From the NCBI GenBank assembly GCA_965205535.1, contig CBDBHH010000005.1:3472001-3536000 (forward strand): a stretch of DNA of 64,000 nucleotides. Reading direction: 5' to 3'. Position numbers and translations under genes: made by a program. This document shows positions 33,126 to 41,450 of the stretch, in pieces (the first letter of the stretch is position 1; each line of letters starts with the position of its first letter). This DNA comes from UBA8079 sp965205535. Its GTDB lineage: Bacteria > Pseudomonadota > Alphaproteobacteria > UBA6615. The notes below the pieces were generated by a model that did not search any database, was not told the origin of the DNA, and worked only from the letters and a program-made list of their open reading frames with translations.

Positions 33126-35015
33126 TCAGCCGCCCTGGTTGCCGGGCGCACGCAGCCCGGCCACATTGGCACCGGGTGCCAGCCGCGCGGGATCGCGCTT
33201 CAGGGTTTCGGTCATCACATCGCGGGCAATCGGGGCTGCGACCGCCGAACCACCACCGCCATGCTCAACCACCACCGAAATGGCGTAGCGCGGCGCTTCG
33301 ACCGGGCCATAGCCGACAAACAATGCGTGATCGCGGAAACGCCAGGGCAAATCCTTGTTCTTGATGACCCCGCCGTCGCGTTCACGTTGGGTGATCCGTC
33401 GGACCTGCGCCGTCCCGGTCTTGCCACCCATCGACATGCCTGACGTCATGATACGCGCGGCGTAAGCGGTACCTGCCGGGGCCGTCGTCACAAGCGCCAT
33501 CGCGTCAGCCACCGACCTGAGGTGCCGTGGATCGACATCAATCGTTTCAATGTCGGCGGGCACCCGCGCTGCGAGCTTGTCGCGCGCAACAACATCGCGG
33601 GCCAAATGCGGCTTTACGATCTTGCCCCCGTTGACCATGCGTGCGGTCATGGTTGCGAGCTGCATCGGTGTGGTGGTGATGAAGCCCTGACCGATACCTG
33701 CCACAAGGGTTTCACCGAGAACCCACGGCTGGCCAATCACCGCCCGTTTCCATGCCTTGGTCGGAATCAACCCTGCCCGTTCACCCGGCGTATCCATGCC
33801 AAGCTCGGCACCAAGACCAAACTTGCTCGCCATGCGTGCGATGTTGTCGATGCCGACCCGCCGCGCAACCTCGTAAAAATAGACATCGCAGGATTCCGCA
33901 ATCCCCCGATCGAGATTCACATGGCCATGGCCATGCCGGCGCCAGCAATGGAACTTGCCGTCGCCCACTTCGAGGAAGCCCGGGCAGAAATAGTTGGTCT
34001 GCGGCGTAATGAGACCGGCCTCGAGTGCCGCGAGTGCGACGATCATCTTGAAAGTCGAACCCGGGGCGTATTCGCCGGCGAGAGCCTTGTTGCGCAATGG
34101 CGCACGTTCATTGTCGGCCACAGCACGCCACTCGGCCGTGCTCAATCCCTCGGTGAAGGCATTGGGATCGAAACTTGGCGTCGACGCCTGGACGATGACC
34201 CCACCTGTTTCCACATCCATGACGACCACCGAACCGGCCTCGTTACCCAGCCGTTTCATGGCCTCTTGCTGAAGGGCCATATCGATGGTCAGCACCACAT
34301 CCTGTCCGGGATCGCCATCTTGACGGTCGAGCTCGCGAATAACGCGTCCGACCGAGTTCACCTCGAGTTGACTGGCACCCGCGCGTCCACGCAACGGCAG
34401 ATCAAATGCGCGCTCGACGCCACTGCGACCCACCTTGAAGCCCGGCAGTTCAAGCAGCGGATCTCCGGAGAGATCTTGCGGTCGCGGGGAACCGACATAA
34501 CCGAGAATATGGGCGCCAGCCGCGCCATTCGGGTAGAAACGCCGTTCCCCCACATCGATGTCAATGCCGGGCAGATCGGGTGTGTTTACTTCAAGCTGGG
34601 CGACATCCTCCCAGTCTAGAAACTCGCGGACGGTCACGGGTACGAATTTCTTCCGCCGACGAATTTCCTTGAGCACACGTGCTTTCTCGTCGGCGCTGAT
34701 CGGAATGATCATCGACAGTCGATCCAGCACGGCCTCGACATCCGGCGCATTCTCCGCTTTCAGCAGCACACGATAATTTTGCTGGTTGATCGCGATCGGT
34801 ACCCCGAAACGATCGATGACCCGGCCACGCGACGGCGGCAGAAGTCGCATGTTAATTCGATTTTCTTCGGCCAGCATGTGGTAGCGCTCTGATTCGACCA
34901 CTTGCAGGTAGTACATTCGACCGACCAGAGCCGTCAGCAGGGTGAATTGCCCGCCCGCCAACAATGCGGCGCGCCGGGTAAACTGCCGCTGACGGTTGTT
35001 GTCGCGGTTGTTCAT
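33126..35015 (-). CDS. mrdA: Penicillin-binding protein 2 (transpeptidase)
   Basis: It cross-links peptidoglycan during elongation and partners RodA. The 629 residues from ATG 35015 have an N-terminal membrane anchor (AALLAGGQFTLLTALVGRMYYLQVV), the dimerisation domain (RINMRLLPPSRGRVIDRFG) and the transpeptidase domain with the serine in YAPGSTFKM, the SCD motif in ESCDVYFYEV, and KTGTAQ. The start at 35015 overlaps the mreD stop by four bases (ATGA). A longer frame from 35207 overlaps mreD and adds no family sequence. Confidence 0.95.
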   Translation of the reverse strand: MNNRDNNRQRQFTRRAALLAGGQFTLLTALVGRMYYLQVVESERYHMLAEENRINMRLLPPSRGRVIDRFGVPIAINQQNYRVLLKAENAPDVEAVLDRLSMIIPISADEKARVLKEIRRRKKFVPVTVREFLDWEDVAQLEVNTPDLPGIDIDVGERRFYPNGAAGAHILGYVGSPRPQDLSGDPLLELPGFKVGRSGVERAFDLPLRGRAGASQLEVNSVGRVIRELDRQDGDPGQDVVLTIDMALQQEAMKRLGNEAGSVVVMDVETGGVIVQASTPSFDPNAFTEGLSTAEWRAVADNERAPLRNKALAGEYAPGSTFKMIVALAALEAGLITPQTNYFCPGFLEVGDGKFHCWRRHGHGHVNLDRGIAESCDVYFYEVARRVGIDNIARMASKFGLGAELGMDTPGERAGLIPTKAWKRAVIGQPWVLGETLVAGIGQGFITTTPMQLATMTARMVNGGKIVKPHLARDVVARDKLAARVPADIETIDVDPRHLRSVADAMALVTTAPAGTAYAARIMTSGMSMGGKTGTAQVRRITQRERDGGVIKNKDLPWRFRDHALFVGYGPVEAPRYAISVVVEHGGGGSAVAAPIARDVMTETLKRDPARLAPGANVAGLRAPGNQGG

Positions 35016-35536
35016 GACGGCTGCGCCGAGCCGACCAACCAGCGTTGGCTGTGCAGCAACGCCCAGGCGATGGCGGGGAAGGTTATGACGGTCAGGAGCA
35101 TGCCCATCAGCACCACGTCGGTGGGCAGGATTGCCCCGCGCAGTACCGACGCCAAGAGCCAGTTCAGGAACGCGGCTACCGGTGTGACGATTGCGAATCC
35201 GGACCAAAAAATCCAGAACGGTTTACCGACAAGGAAGCGGCGCTGGTTGAGTACGAAGGCGTGCGCGAGGAGATAGATCAGGGCCGTTAAACCAAACGGG
35301 GCACCGATCAGCGCGTCCTGGAACAGGCCCAGTGCGAACACCAGAATCCGGGGCATCAGATCGGGCCGAAAAACGACCCAGTAGTAGATCGCCATCAATG
35401 ACAACGCCGGTGCGATATCGGGGAAAAATGGCAGCGGCATCGGCAGCTGCGCCAGCAGGATCAACAGGAGTGTGGTGAGGCCCGGCACGACCCGCCGGGA
35501 ATATTCGAGGACCGGGCCAAATGCGGCCGCGTTCAT
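35012..35536 (-). CDS. mreD: Rod shape-determining protein MreD
   Basis: A 174-residue membrane protein with about five segments (PGLTTLLLILLAQLPMPLPFF, ALSLMAIYYWVVFRP, GLTALIYLLAHAFV and others), of typical length. Overlapping start and stop codons with mreC (four bases) and mrdA (four bases) show tight coupling. Its place in the conserved mreB-mreC-mreD-mrdA-rodA order supports the call even though MreD sequences are weakly conserved. Confidence 0.88.
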   Translation of the reverse strand: MNAAAFGPVLEYSRRVVPGLTTLLLILLAQLPMPLPFFPDIAPALSLMAIYYWVVFRPDLMPRILVFALGLFQDALIGAPFGLTALIYLLAHAFVLNQRRFLVGKPFWIFWSGFAIVTPVAAFLNWLLASVLRGAILPTDVVLMGMLLTVITFPAIAWALLHSQRWLVGSAQPS

Positions 35537-36477
35537 TGGGCCGGCTCTGCGTCGGCAGCCGGGGTTACGGGCGGCGCGGCCAAATCTGCGGGCCGCTGGG
35601 GGACCCGAGCCGGCACCTGTTCCGGCGGCGGCAGAATGCCGTTCACGCCATAGTCGAGAACCCGCGCTTCACTCACCTGCGACAGCGGCACAGCGGGCTG
35701 GATGGTAACGCGCGCTTCGCTCGCTTCGGCCACGACACCAATCACGAGCCCGGGCGGGAAGACGCCGCCATGGCCGGACGTGAGCACACGATCTCCTGCC
35801 GAGACCGGAGAATTCGACGCCAGATAGGTCAGCGTCGGCCAGGGGGTGTTGTCACCCGTCACGATGACCCGATCACCCGTTGATTCCACGATCGCCGGGA
35901 TACGCGAGTTGAGGTCGGTCAACAACAAGACACGGGCGGAGCGGTCACCAACTTCCGCGACCCGGCCCACCAGGCCGCCATGAGACACGACCGCCTGTCC
36001 GCGCTGCACGAAATGCCGTGCACCAGCGTTAATCAAAAGACTGTGGAAGAATGCGCCACCGGTATCCGCGACCACTCGCGCAGTGATCGCGCGCGGCGCA
36101 CTCCCGGGGACAAAATCAAGCTGGGCGCGCAACGTGGCATTCTCAACCTCAAGCTGTCGCGCCATCAACATCCAGCGCAACAGCCGTGCATTCTCCGCAC
36201 GCAGACGGTCATTCTCGGCACGAACAACGAAAAAACCTTCAACAGCCTCAACCGCCGTCTGACCTGCCTCTACCGGACGCGACATCACATCGAGAACCGG
36301 CGTCGCCGCATCCACGATCGCGGTGCGGGCGCGCTCCAGCGCACCCGTTTCCGCCTTGCTGAGAAGCATCAACGCAAACGCGAGCGCCAGAAGCCCGAGA
36401 AACGCGAATCTCTGGCCCCAGATGCGGATCGGCACCGCCAAACCGGCAACCGACATGCTCGCATTTCGTTTCGCCAC
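35533..36477 (-). CDS. mreC: Rod shape-determining protein MreC
   Basis: A 314-residue periplasmic scaffold with one N-terminal membrane segment (RFAFLGLLALAFALMLLS), a coiled coil (FFVVRAENDRLRAENARLLRW and onward) and the beta domain with YLASNSPVSAGDRVLTSGHGGVFPPGLVIG. The C-terminal tail (about 40 residues from PEQVPARVPQRPADL) is Pro/Ala-rich and probably disordered. It links the cytoplasmic MreB filaments to the cell-wall enzymes. Confidence 0.93.
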   Translation of the reverse strand: MAKRNASMSVAGLAVPIRIWGQRFAFLGLLALAFALMLLSKAETGALERARTAIVDAATPVLDVMSRPVEAGQTAVEAVEGFFVVRAENDRLRAENARLLRWMLMARQLEVENATLRAQLDFVPGSAPRAITARVVADTGGAFFHSLLINAGARHFVQRGQAVVSHGGLVGRVAEVGDRSARVLLLTDLNSRIPAIVESTGDRVIVTGDNTPWPTLTYLASNSPVSAGDRVLTSGHGGVFPPGLVIGVVAEASEARVTIQPAVPLSQVSEARVLDYGVNGILPPPEQVPARVPQRPADLAAPPVTPAADAEPAQ

Positions 36478-36523
36478 CAGACTATCCAGTCGTCCAGGTT
36501 CTCGCCGTCACCCCGGTATCCGG

Positions 36524-37564
36524 TCAGTACATACTGACCAGGACATCCTTGAGTTTCTTGAATTCCTCAAGCGCACGGCCCGTGCCGCGCACCACGCATG
36601 TGAGCGGGTCATCTGCAATCGAGACCGGAAGTCCCGTCGCGTGCCGCAATACATAATCCAGATTGCCGAGCAGCGCACCGCCGCCGGTCAGGACAATGCC
36701 CTTGTCGACGATATCGGCCGCCAATTCAGGCGCCGTATGTTCAAGCGCGACCTTGACCGCGTCGATTATTGCGCTGATCGGCTCCGCCAGACTTTCGGCA
36801 ATCTGCCGCTCGGTAATGATGATTTCTTTTGGCACGCCGTTCATCAGGTCGCGCCCCTTGATCTCCATCGTCCGGCCTTCACCGTCTTCCGGCGGACAGG
36901 CCGAACCGATTTCCTTCTTGATTCGCTCGGCGCTCGATTCACCGACCAGCAAATTATGATTTCGCCGGATATAACCGATAATCGCTTCGTCCATCTTGTC
37001 GCCGCCAACGCGCACGCTGCGCGAATAGACGATGCCCCCCAACGACAGGACCGCCACTTCCGTGGTGCCGCCACCGATATCGACAACTATCGACCCCGTC
37101 GGTTCGGTCACCGGCAGGCCGGCACCGATCGCGGCGGCCATCGGCTCCTCGATCAGCCAGACACGACGCGCGCCCGCGCTTTCGGCCGATTCCTGAATAG
37201 CCCGGCGTTCGACCGCGGTGGAACCCGACGGCACGCAGACAACAATCTGCGGGCTGTGGAAGCCGCGGCGGTTGTGCACCTTGCGGATAAACTCCTTGAT
37301 CATCTCCTCGGCAACCTCGAAGTCCGCGATTACACCATCGCGCAACGGCCGGATTGCCTGGATGTTGCCCGGCGTTCGCCCGAGCATCTGCTTCGCCTCA
37401 TTGCCAACGGCCAGGACCTTTTTCTTACCCTTGGATTCGGCGATCGCAACCACCGACGGCTCGTTGAGAACGATATCCCGTCCCTTGACGTAGACCAGGG
37501 TGTTCGCCGTTCCCAGGTCAATTGCCATGTCAGCGGAAAGCGCTCCCATGATTCGCGAAAACAT
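36524..37564 (-). CDS. mreB: Rod shape-determining protein MreB (actin homologue)
   Basis: A 346-residue cytoplasmic ATPase forming filaments that guide cell-wall growth. The actin-type motifs are present: phosphate 1 IDLGTANTLVYVKG, phosphate 2 IVVDIGGGTTEVAVLSLGG, and adenosine GIVLTGGGALLGNLD. It is the first gene of the operon mreB-mreC-mreD-mrdA-rodA. A start at 37564 gives the usual membrane-binding N-terminus (MFSRIMGALSADMAIDLG). Confidence 0.97.
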   Translation of the reverse strand: MFSRIMGALSADMAIDLGTANTLVYVKGRDIVLNEPSVVAIAESKGKKKVLAVGNEAKQMLGRTPGNIQAIRPLRDGVIADFEVAEEMIKEFIRKVHNRRGFHSPQIVVCVPSGSTAVERRAIQESAESAGARRVWLIEEPMAAAIGAGLPVTEPTGSIVVDIGGGTTEVAVLSLGGIVYSRSVRVGGDKMDEAIIGYIRRNHNLLVGESSAERIKKEIGSACPPEDGEGRTMEIKGRDLMNGVPKEIIITERQIAESLAEPISAIIDAVKVALEHTAPELAADIVDKGIVLTGGGALLGNLDYVLRHATGLPVSIADDPLTCVVRGTGRALEEFKKLKDVLVSMY

Positions 37565-37588
37565 AATGCGTCGCCTCGCCCGTTAATT

Positions 37589-37637
37589 GTTCGATCCCGG
37601 AAATAAGGGATCCGGGCGGAGCGCCAGAGCTCCGCCC
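37589..37637 (-). terminator. Two consecutive hairpins between leuA and mreB
   Basis: On the minus strand, after the leuA stop at 37647, comes GGGCGGAGC (pairing 37614-37622 with 37629-37637) with a six-base loop, then GATCCC TTATTTCC GGGATC at about 37592-37611. The first is a strong GC stem with no long T-run, so termination may rely on both hairpins or on Rho. The mreB operon promoter must lie in the remaining bases, but I cannot define it. Confidence 0.5.
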
Positions 37638-37646
37638 AGTTACCGA

Positions 37647-39242
37647 CTACGCCGACAGAGCCGCCGGCGCGGTTTTTTCTCGTTTCACAAGCAGTTTGTT
37701 TAACCCGTGCAGATAGGCCCGGGCCGACGCGACCAACGTGTCGGCATCCGCCCCCTGTCCGTTCACGGTCTTTCCATTCTCATCCAGACGGACCGTAACT
37801 TCCGCCTGCGCGTCCGTCCCGCCTGTCACCGCGTGCACCTGGTAAAGCTGCAGCTTGGCCTCATGCGGAAACAAATCGCCGATGGCATTAAACGTCGCGT
37901 CGACAGGCCCGTTGCCGCGCGCCGTCGTTTTCACGAGTTCGCCATCAATTTCGAGTTCCAAATCAGCTTCCTGAGGCCCCTTGGATCCGGCCCGCACCTG
38001 CAGCGATACGAACTTCAGACGGACATTCTCGTGCTGAATTGTGTCATCAACGAGCGCGATCAGATCTTCGTCGAACAATTCCTTCTTTTTGTCGGCAAGG
38101 TCCTTGAAGCGTTGGAAGGCGTCACGGATGGCATTGTCACCCATGTCGCCGTAGCCGAGATCCTTGAGCTTCTCGCGGAAGGCGTGGCTGCCCGAATGCT
38201 TGCCCATCACCAGATTGGACTCGTTCAGTCCGACCGATTCCGGTGTCATGATTTCATAGGTCTGCGCGTTCTTGAGCACACCGTCCTGATGAATACCGGA
38301 TTCATGCGCGAAGGCATTCGCACCGACAATCGCCTTGTTCGGCTGGACGTTGAAACCAGTAATCGTCGAGACCAGATGGCTCGCCCGTGTGATCACGGTT
38401 GAGTCCGCGCCAGTCAGATAAGGCATCGCGTCCTGGCGTGTGCGCATCGCCATGATGATTTCCTCAAGCGCGCAATTGCCCGCGCGCTCACCGATGCCGT
38501 TGATCGTGCATTCGACCTGGCGCGCGCCGACGCCAACAGCGGCCAGCGAGTTGGCAACCGCAAGCCCGAGATCATTGTGGCAGTGCACGGAAATAACGGC
38601 CTTGTCGATATTCGGCACCCGGTTGAACAGCATCTCAATCAACGCGGCGAATTCCTCGGGCATCGCATACCCGACCGTGTCGGGAATGTTGATCGTGGAA
38701 GCACCGGCGCGAATGGCGCTCTCAACTGTCCGGCAAAGAAAATCATGCTCGGTTCGCGAACCATCTTCCGGTGACCATTCGACATCCGGGCAGAGGTTGC
38801 GAGCGTAGCTGACACTGTCGATGACTGCGTCATGCACTTCATCCGGCCCCATCTGGAGCTTGAACTTCATGTGCAGGGGACTGGTCGAGAGGAACGTATG
38901 AATGCGCGGCATTTCCGCAACCTTCACCGCGTCCCAGGCGCGATCGATATCCTGATGGGCTGCGCGGGCGAGCCCGGCCACGGTCGAATTGTTGATCGTG
39001 TTCGCAACCGCGCGAACGGCTTCGAAATCACCATTCGAGGCGATCGGGAAACCGGCTTCGATAATGTCGACACCAAGCTCTTCGAGAATCTGCGCGACAC
39101 GCACCTTCTCTTCGAGGTTCATCGAACAGCCCGGCGATTGCTCTCCGTCGCGCAATGTGGTGTCAAAAATACGAACGTAATTCGGGTCGCTCTTGTCGAC
39201 CGGCGAATCATTGCCTTGTGTGTTTGTCTCGGTGGCGGTCAT
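37647..39242 (-). CDS. leuA: 2-isopropylmalate synthase
   Basis: It condenses 2-ketoisovalerate with acetyl-CoA at the branch to leucine. The 531 residues have IFDTTLRDGEQSPGCSM, the barrel motifs VHCHNDLGLAVANSLAAVGVGA and INGIGERAGNCALEE, the linker with GHKSGSHAF-like GKHSGSHAF, and the LeuA-dimer regulatory domain from about 405 (VRLKFVSLQVRAGSKGPQEADLEL). The GEQSPG signature separates it from cimA. It follows ilvC with a 450-base space that may hold an attenuator, and SD GAGGCAGGA precedes the ATG. Confidence 0.96.
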   Translation of the reverse strand: MTATETNTQGNDSPVDKSDPNYVRIFDTTLRDGEQSPGCSMNLEEKVRVAQILEELGVDIIEAGFPIASNGDFEAVRAVANTINNSTVAGLARAAHQDIDRAWDAVKVAEMPRIHTFLSTSPLHMKFKLQMGPDEVHDAVIDSVSYARNLCPDVEWSPEDGSRTEHDFLCRTVESAIRAGASTINIPDTVGYAMPEEFAALIEMLFNRVPNIDKAVISVHCHNDLGLAVANSLAAVGVGARQVECTINGIGERAGNCALEEIIMAMRTRQDAMPYLTGADSTVITRASHLVSTITGFNVQPNKAIVGANAFAHESGIHQDGVLKNAQTYEIMTPESVGLNESNLVMGKHSGSHAFREKLKDLGYGDMGDNAIRDAFQRFKDLADKKKELFDEDLIALVDDTIQHENVRLKFVSLQVRAGSKGPQEADLELEIDGELVKTTARGNGPVDATFNAIGDLFPHEAKLQLYQVHAVTGGTDAQAEVTVRLDENGKTVNGQGADADTLVASARAYLHGLNKLLVKREKTAPAALSA

Positions 39243-39289
39243 TGGTCCTGCCTCAAATTCGGTTTGCTGACTTAGGGTGGAGATCGTCT

Positions 39290-39333
39290 CCCCTGAACAA
39301 CACAGGCCGCTATGGTCTGTTTATGTTCAGGGG
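39290..39333 (-). promoter_or_regulatory. Candidate leuA leader hairpin (attenuator-like)
   Basis: CCCCTGAACA (39290-39299) and TGTTCAGGGG (39324-39333) form a perfect 10-base stem upstream of leuA. On the minus strand the first arm carries the stop codon of the Leu-rich leader frame described next. A second hairpin GGAGA-TCG-TCTCC (39279-39291) overlaps the second arm, so the two stems compete. There is no clear T-run, so the design may act on translation or be a Rho-type attenuator. This is an inference. Confidence 0.4.
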
Positions 39334-39464
39334 CACCTAAGTCGCAGGGCGGCGCCACCGATAAGAAGCGCATCGAGATCAGGCGTGATCAGGCACAGAT
39401 CGACTGTCGGCAAACCGCGAACGGCATGCACTGACAGATCAAACCCTGTGCGGACATTTGCCAC
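39327..39464 (-). CDS. Candidate leucine-rich leader peptide of leuA
   Basis: A 45-codon frame from GTG 39464 (GGGGAG lies nine bases before) to TGA 39327-39329. It encodes nine leucines in 45 residues, with LLIGGAALRLRCP at the end just before the stop, which falls within the leader hairpin. That position fits an attenuation leader. The residues do not resemble a known family and the frame is open further upstream, so a chance frame is possible. Confidence 0.35.
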   Translation of the reverse strand: MANVRTGFDLSVHAVRGLPTVDLCLITPDLDALLIGGAALRLRCP

Positions 39465-39642
39465 GCCCTGAATCTCCCCAACGGCCCTGGCGGAACCTCG
39501 AACCCGAAGAATCGACGCAGGGCAGTTAATAATTGGTGAACAATCTGTACACCAGCATGCAAAGAAAGTGCCTTAACGCCCTTGTTTTAGAGCGTTTTTA
39601 TGCTCGACCGCAACGATTTTGTTAACCAAACCAGTCGGTTTG

Positions 39643-39673
39643 GGTCCGCGCCCGATATTTCGGTGCGCGGACC
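39643..39673 (-). terminator. Hairpin after ilvC
   Basis: GGTCCGCGC (39643-39651) and GCGCGGACC (39665-39673) pair over nine bases, with a further inner stem CCGA/TCGG. It lies 20 bases after the ilvC stop on the minus strand. The downstream side lacks a clear T-run, so it may be a partial terminator between ilvC and leuA. Confidence 0.5.
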
Positions 39674-39692
39674 GACCGAATTTGGAACCCGA

Positions 39693-40712
39693 CTAGTTCT
39701 TCGTCTTGTCGACCATGGCGTTTTCGGCAATCCACGGCATCATGCCGCGCAGCTTGGCGCCGGTCTCTTCGAGCTGCTGATCAGCCTGCAAGCGGCGAAC
39801 CGTCTTGAACGCGGCCTGACCGACCTGATTCTCGAGCATCCACTCACGCGCGAAGTCGCCGTCCTGGATTTCCTTGAGGATCTTGCGCATCTCCGCGCGG
39901 GTCTCGTCGGTAACCAGGCGCGGGCCACGGGTATAATCGCCATACTCGGCCGTGTTCGAGATCGAGTAACGCATGTTGGCGAGGCCGCCCTCATAGATCA
40001 GGTCGACGATCAGCTTCACTTCGTGAACACACTCGAAATACGCCATCTCGGGGGCATAGCCCGCCTCGACCAGGGTCTCAAAGCCCGCCTGGATGAGCGC
40101 CGAAAGGCCACCGCAAAGAACGGTCTGCTCGCCGAACAAATCGGTCTCGCACTCTTCCTTGAACGTGGTTTCGATGATCCCTGCACGACCACCGCCAATG
40201 GCCGAACCGTAGCTGAGTGCGATGTCGTGGCAATTGCCGCTGGAATCCTGGTGCACAGCCAGAAGGCTCGGCACACCCGCGCCACGCTCATATTCGGAGC
40301 GAACGGTATGTCCCGGGCCCTTCGGGGCGAGCATGAACACGTCCAGATCAGCCCGCGGCTCAATCAGGTTGAAATGCACGTTCAGACCATGCGCGAAGGC
40401 GATGGCGGCATTTTCCTTCAGATTCTCATGCAGGTGATCGTAGTAGAGGTCCCGCTGCAACTCGTCGGGGACGGCCAGCATCACCACGTCTGCCCATGCG
40501 GCCGCATCGGCTGAGGTTTTGACCTCGAATCCGGCAGCCTCCGCCTTGGCAACGCTGGAAGAGTCCGCGCGCAGCGCAATCACGACATTCGTCGCACCGC
40601 TGTCGCGCAAGTTCATGGCATGGGCATGGCCCTGGCTGCCATAGCCAATAATGGCAACATTTTTGCCCTTGATCAGATTCACGTCCGCGTCGCGGTCATA
40701 ATAAACGCGCAT
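39693..40712 (-). CDS. ilvC: Ketol-acid reductoisomerase (NADP+), class I
   Basis: It rearranges and reduces acetolactate or acetohydroxybutyrate in the valine/isoleucine pathway. The 339 residues are the short class I form: NADPH fold VAIIGYGSQGHAHAMNLRDSG, and the metal-binding domain with LFGEQTVLCGG and FECVHEVKLIVDLIYEGG. It lies 119 bases from ilvN. Confidence 0.97.
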   Translation of the reverse strand: MRVYYDRDADVNLIKGKNVAIIGYGSQGHAHAMNLRDSGATNVVIALRADSSSVAKAEAAGFEVKTSADAAAWADVVMLAVPDELQRDLYYDHLHENLKENAAIAFAHGLNVHFNLIEPRADLDVFMLAPKGPGHTVRSEYERGAGVPSLLAVHQDSSGNCHDIALSYGSAIGGGRAGIIETTFKEECETDLFGEQTVLCGGLSALIQAGFETLVEAGYAPEMAYFECVHEVKLIVDLIYEGGLANMRYSISNTAEYGDYTRGPRLVTDETRAEMRKILKEIQDGDFAREWMLENQVGQAAFKTVRRLQADQQLEETGAKLRGMMPWIAENAMVDKTKN

Positions 40713-40831
40713 ATCTCTGTTCCCTGTTCTGCGTCAGTCTTGATGTATCGGTGGTTTCGCGTTTCCGCGCCCGGTGTGGCGCGGTTTTACAGTGCTCGGT
40801 GCCGCCGGGCAATGACCCGTCGCGCCGGCGT

Positions 40832-41380
40832 TTAATCTCCGTCCAGGCCGCCGGACAAATTGGGGACCCCGTCCTTGTCACTTCGCTGGAGTGCGACCAC
40901 GCCCGAGCGGGAGATTTCCGTCCGGCCGAGGTTGCGCATCAGCTGCAGGAAACTATCGACCTTCTCCGACGCACCGGTCAGGGAAAAGACGAATGAATCC
41001 ACGCCCGTATCGACGACGCGTGCACGGAAAATGTCGGCAATCCGCAGCGCCTCGCGGCGTTCGGCGCCCTCATTTTCGATTTTGACCAGCGCCACTTCAT
41101 GCGCCACATGCGGGCCTTCGGTGGTCAGGTCATGGACGTCGCGGACGGGCACGAGGCGTTCGAGCTGAGCCTTGATCTGTTCAATAATCATCGGCGTGCC
41201 GGTCGTCACAATATTGATGCGCGAGGAGGTTTCATCTTCGCTCACCGCCGCCACGGTCAGGGTCTCAATATTGTATCCCCGGCCGGAGAACAGGCCGACA
41301 ACCCGGGCCAGAACGCCCGGTTCATTGTCCACCAGAACCGCCAGAACATGCCGTTCGACGGCATCGATTCTTTTCGCCAT
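40832..41380 (-). CDS. ilvN: Acetolactate synthase, small regulatory subunit
   Basis: The 182-residue regulatory subunit carries an N-terminal ACT domain (VLAVLVDNEPGVLARVVGLFSGRGYNIETLTV) that binds valine, and a C-terminal ACT-like part with RVVDTGVDSFVFSLTGASEKVDSFLQLM. It activates and feedback-regulates IlvB. The order ilvB-ilvN-ilvC is conserved, with 70 bases after ilvB. Confidence 0.93.
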   Translation of the reverse strand: MAKRIDAVERHVLAVLVDNEPGVLARVVGLFSGRGYNIETLTVAAVSEDETSSRINIVTTGTPMIIEQIKAQLERLVPVRDVHDLTTEGPHVAHEVALVKIENEGAERREALRIADIFRARVVDTGVDSFVFSLTGASEKVDSFLQLMRNLGRTEISRSGVVALQRSDKDGVPNLSGGLDGD

Positions 41381-41450
41381 AACGCGTCACTTTCACTGAA
41401 TAGTCGTCATACGGAAGCAGCGTTCGCAGCCGCCCAATTGATTGCCCGAC

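Noticed and set aside
31642..33288. 548-codon plus-strand frame opposite rodA
   Set aside because: Antisense to rodA; Gln/His/Arg-rich with no recognisable domain.
39600..40514. 304-codon plus-strand frame opposite ilvC
   Set aside because: Antisense to ilvC, a highly conserved enzyme with complete motifs.
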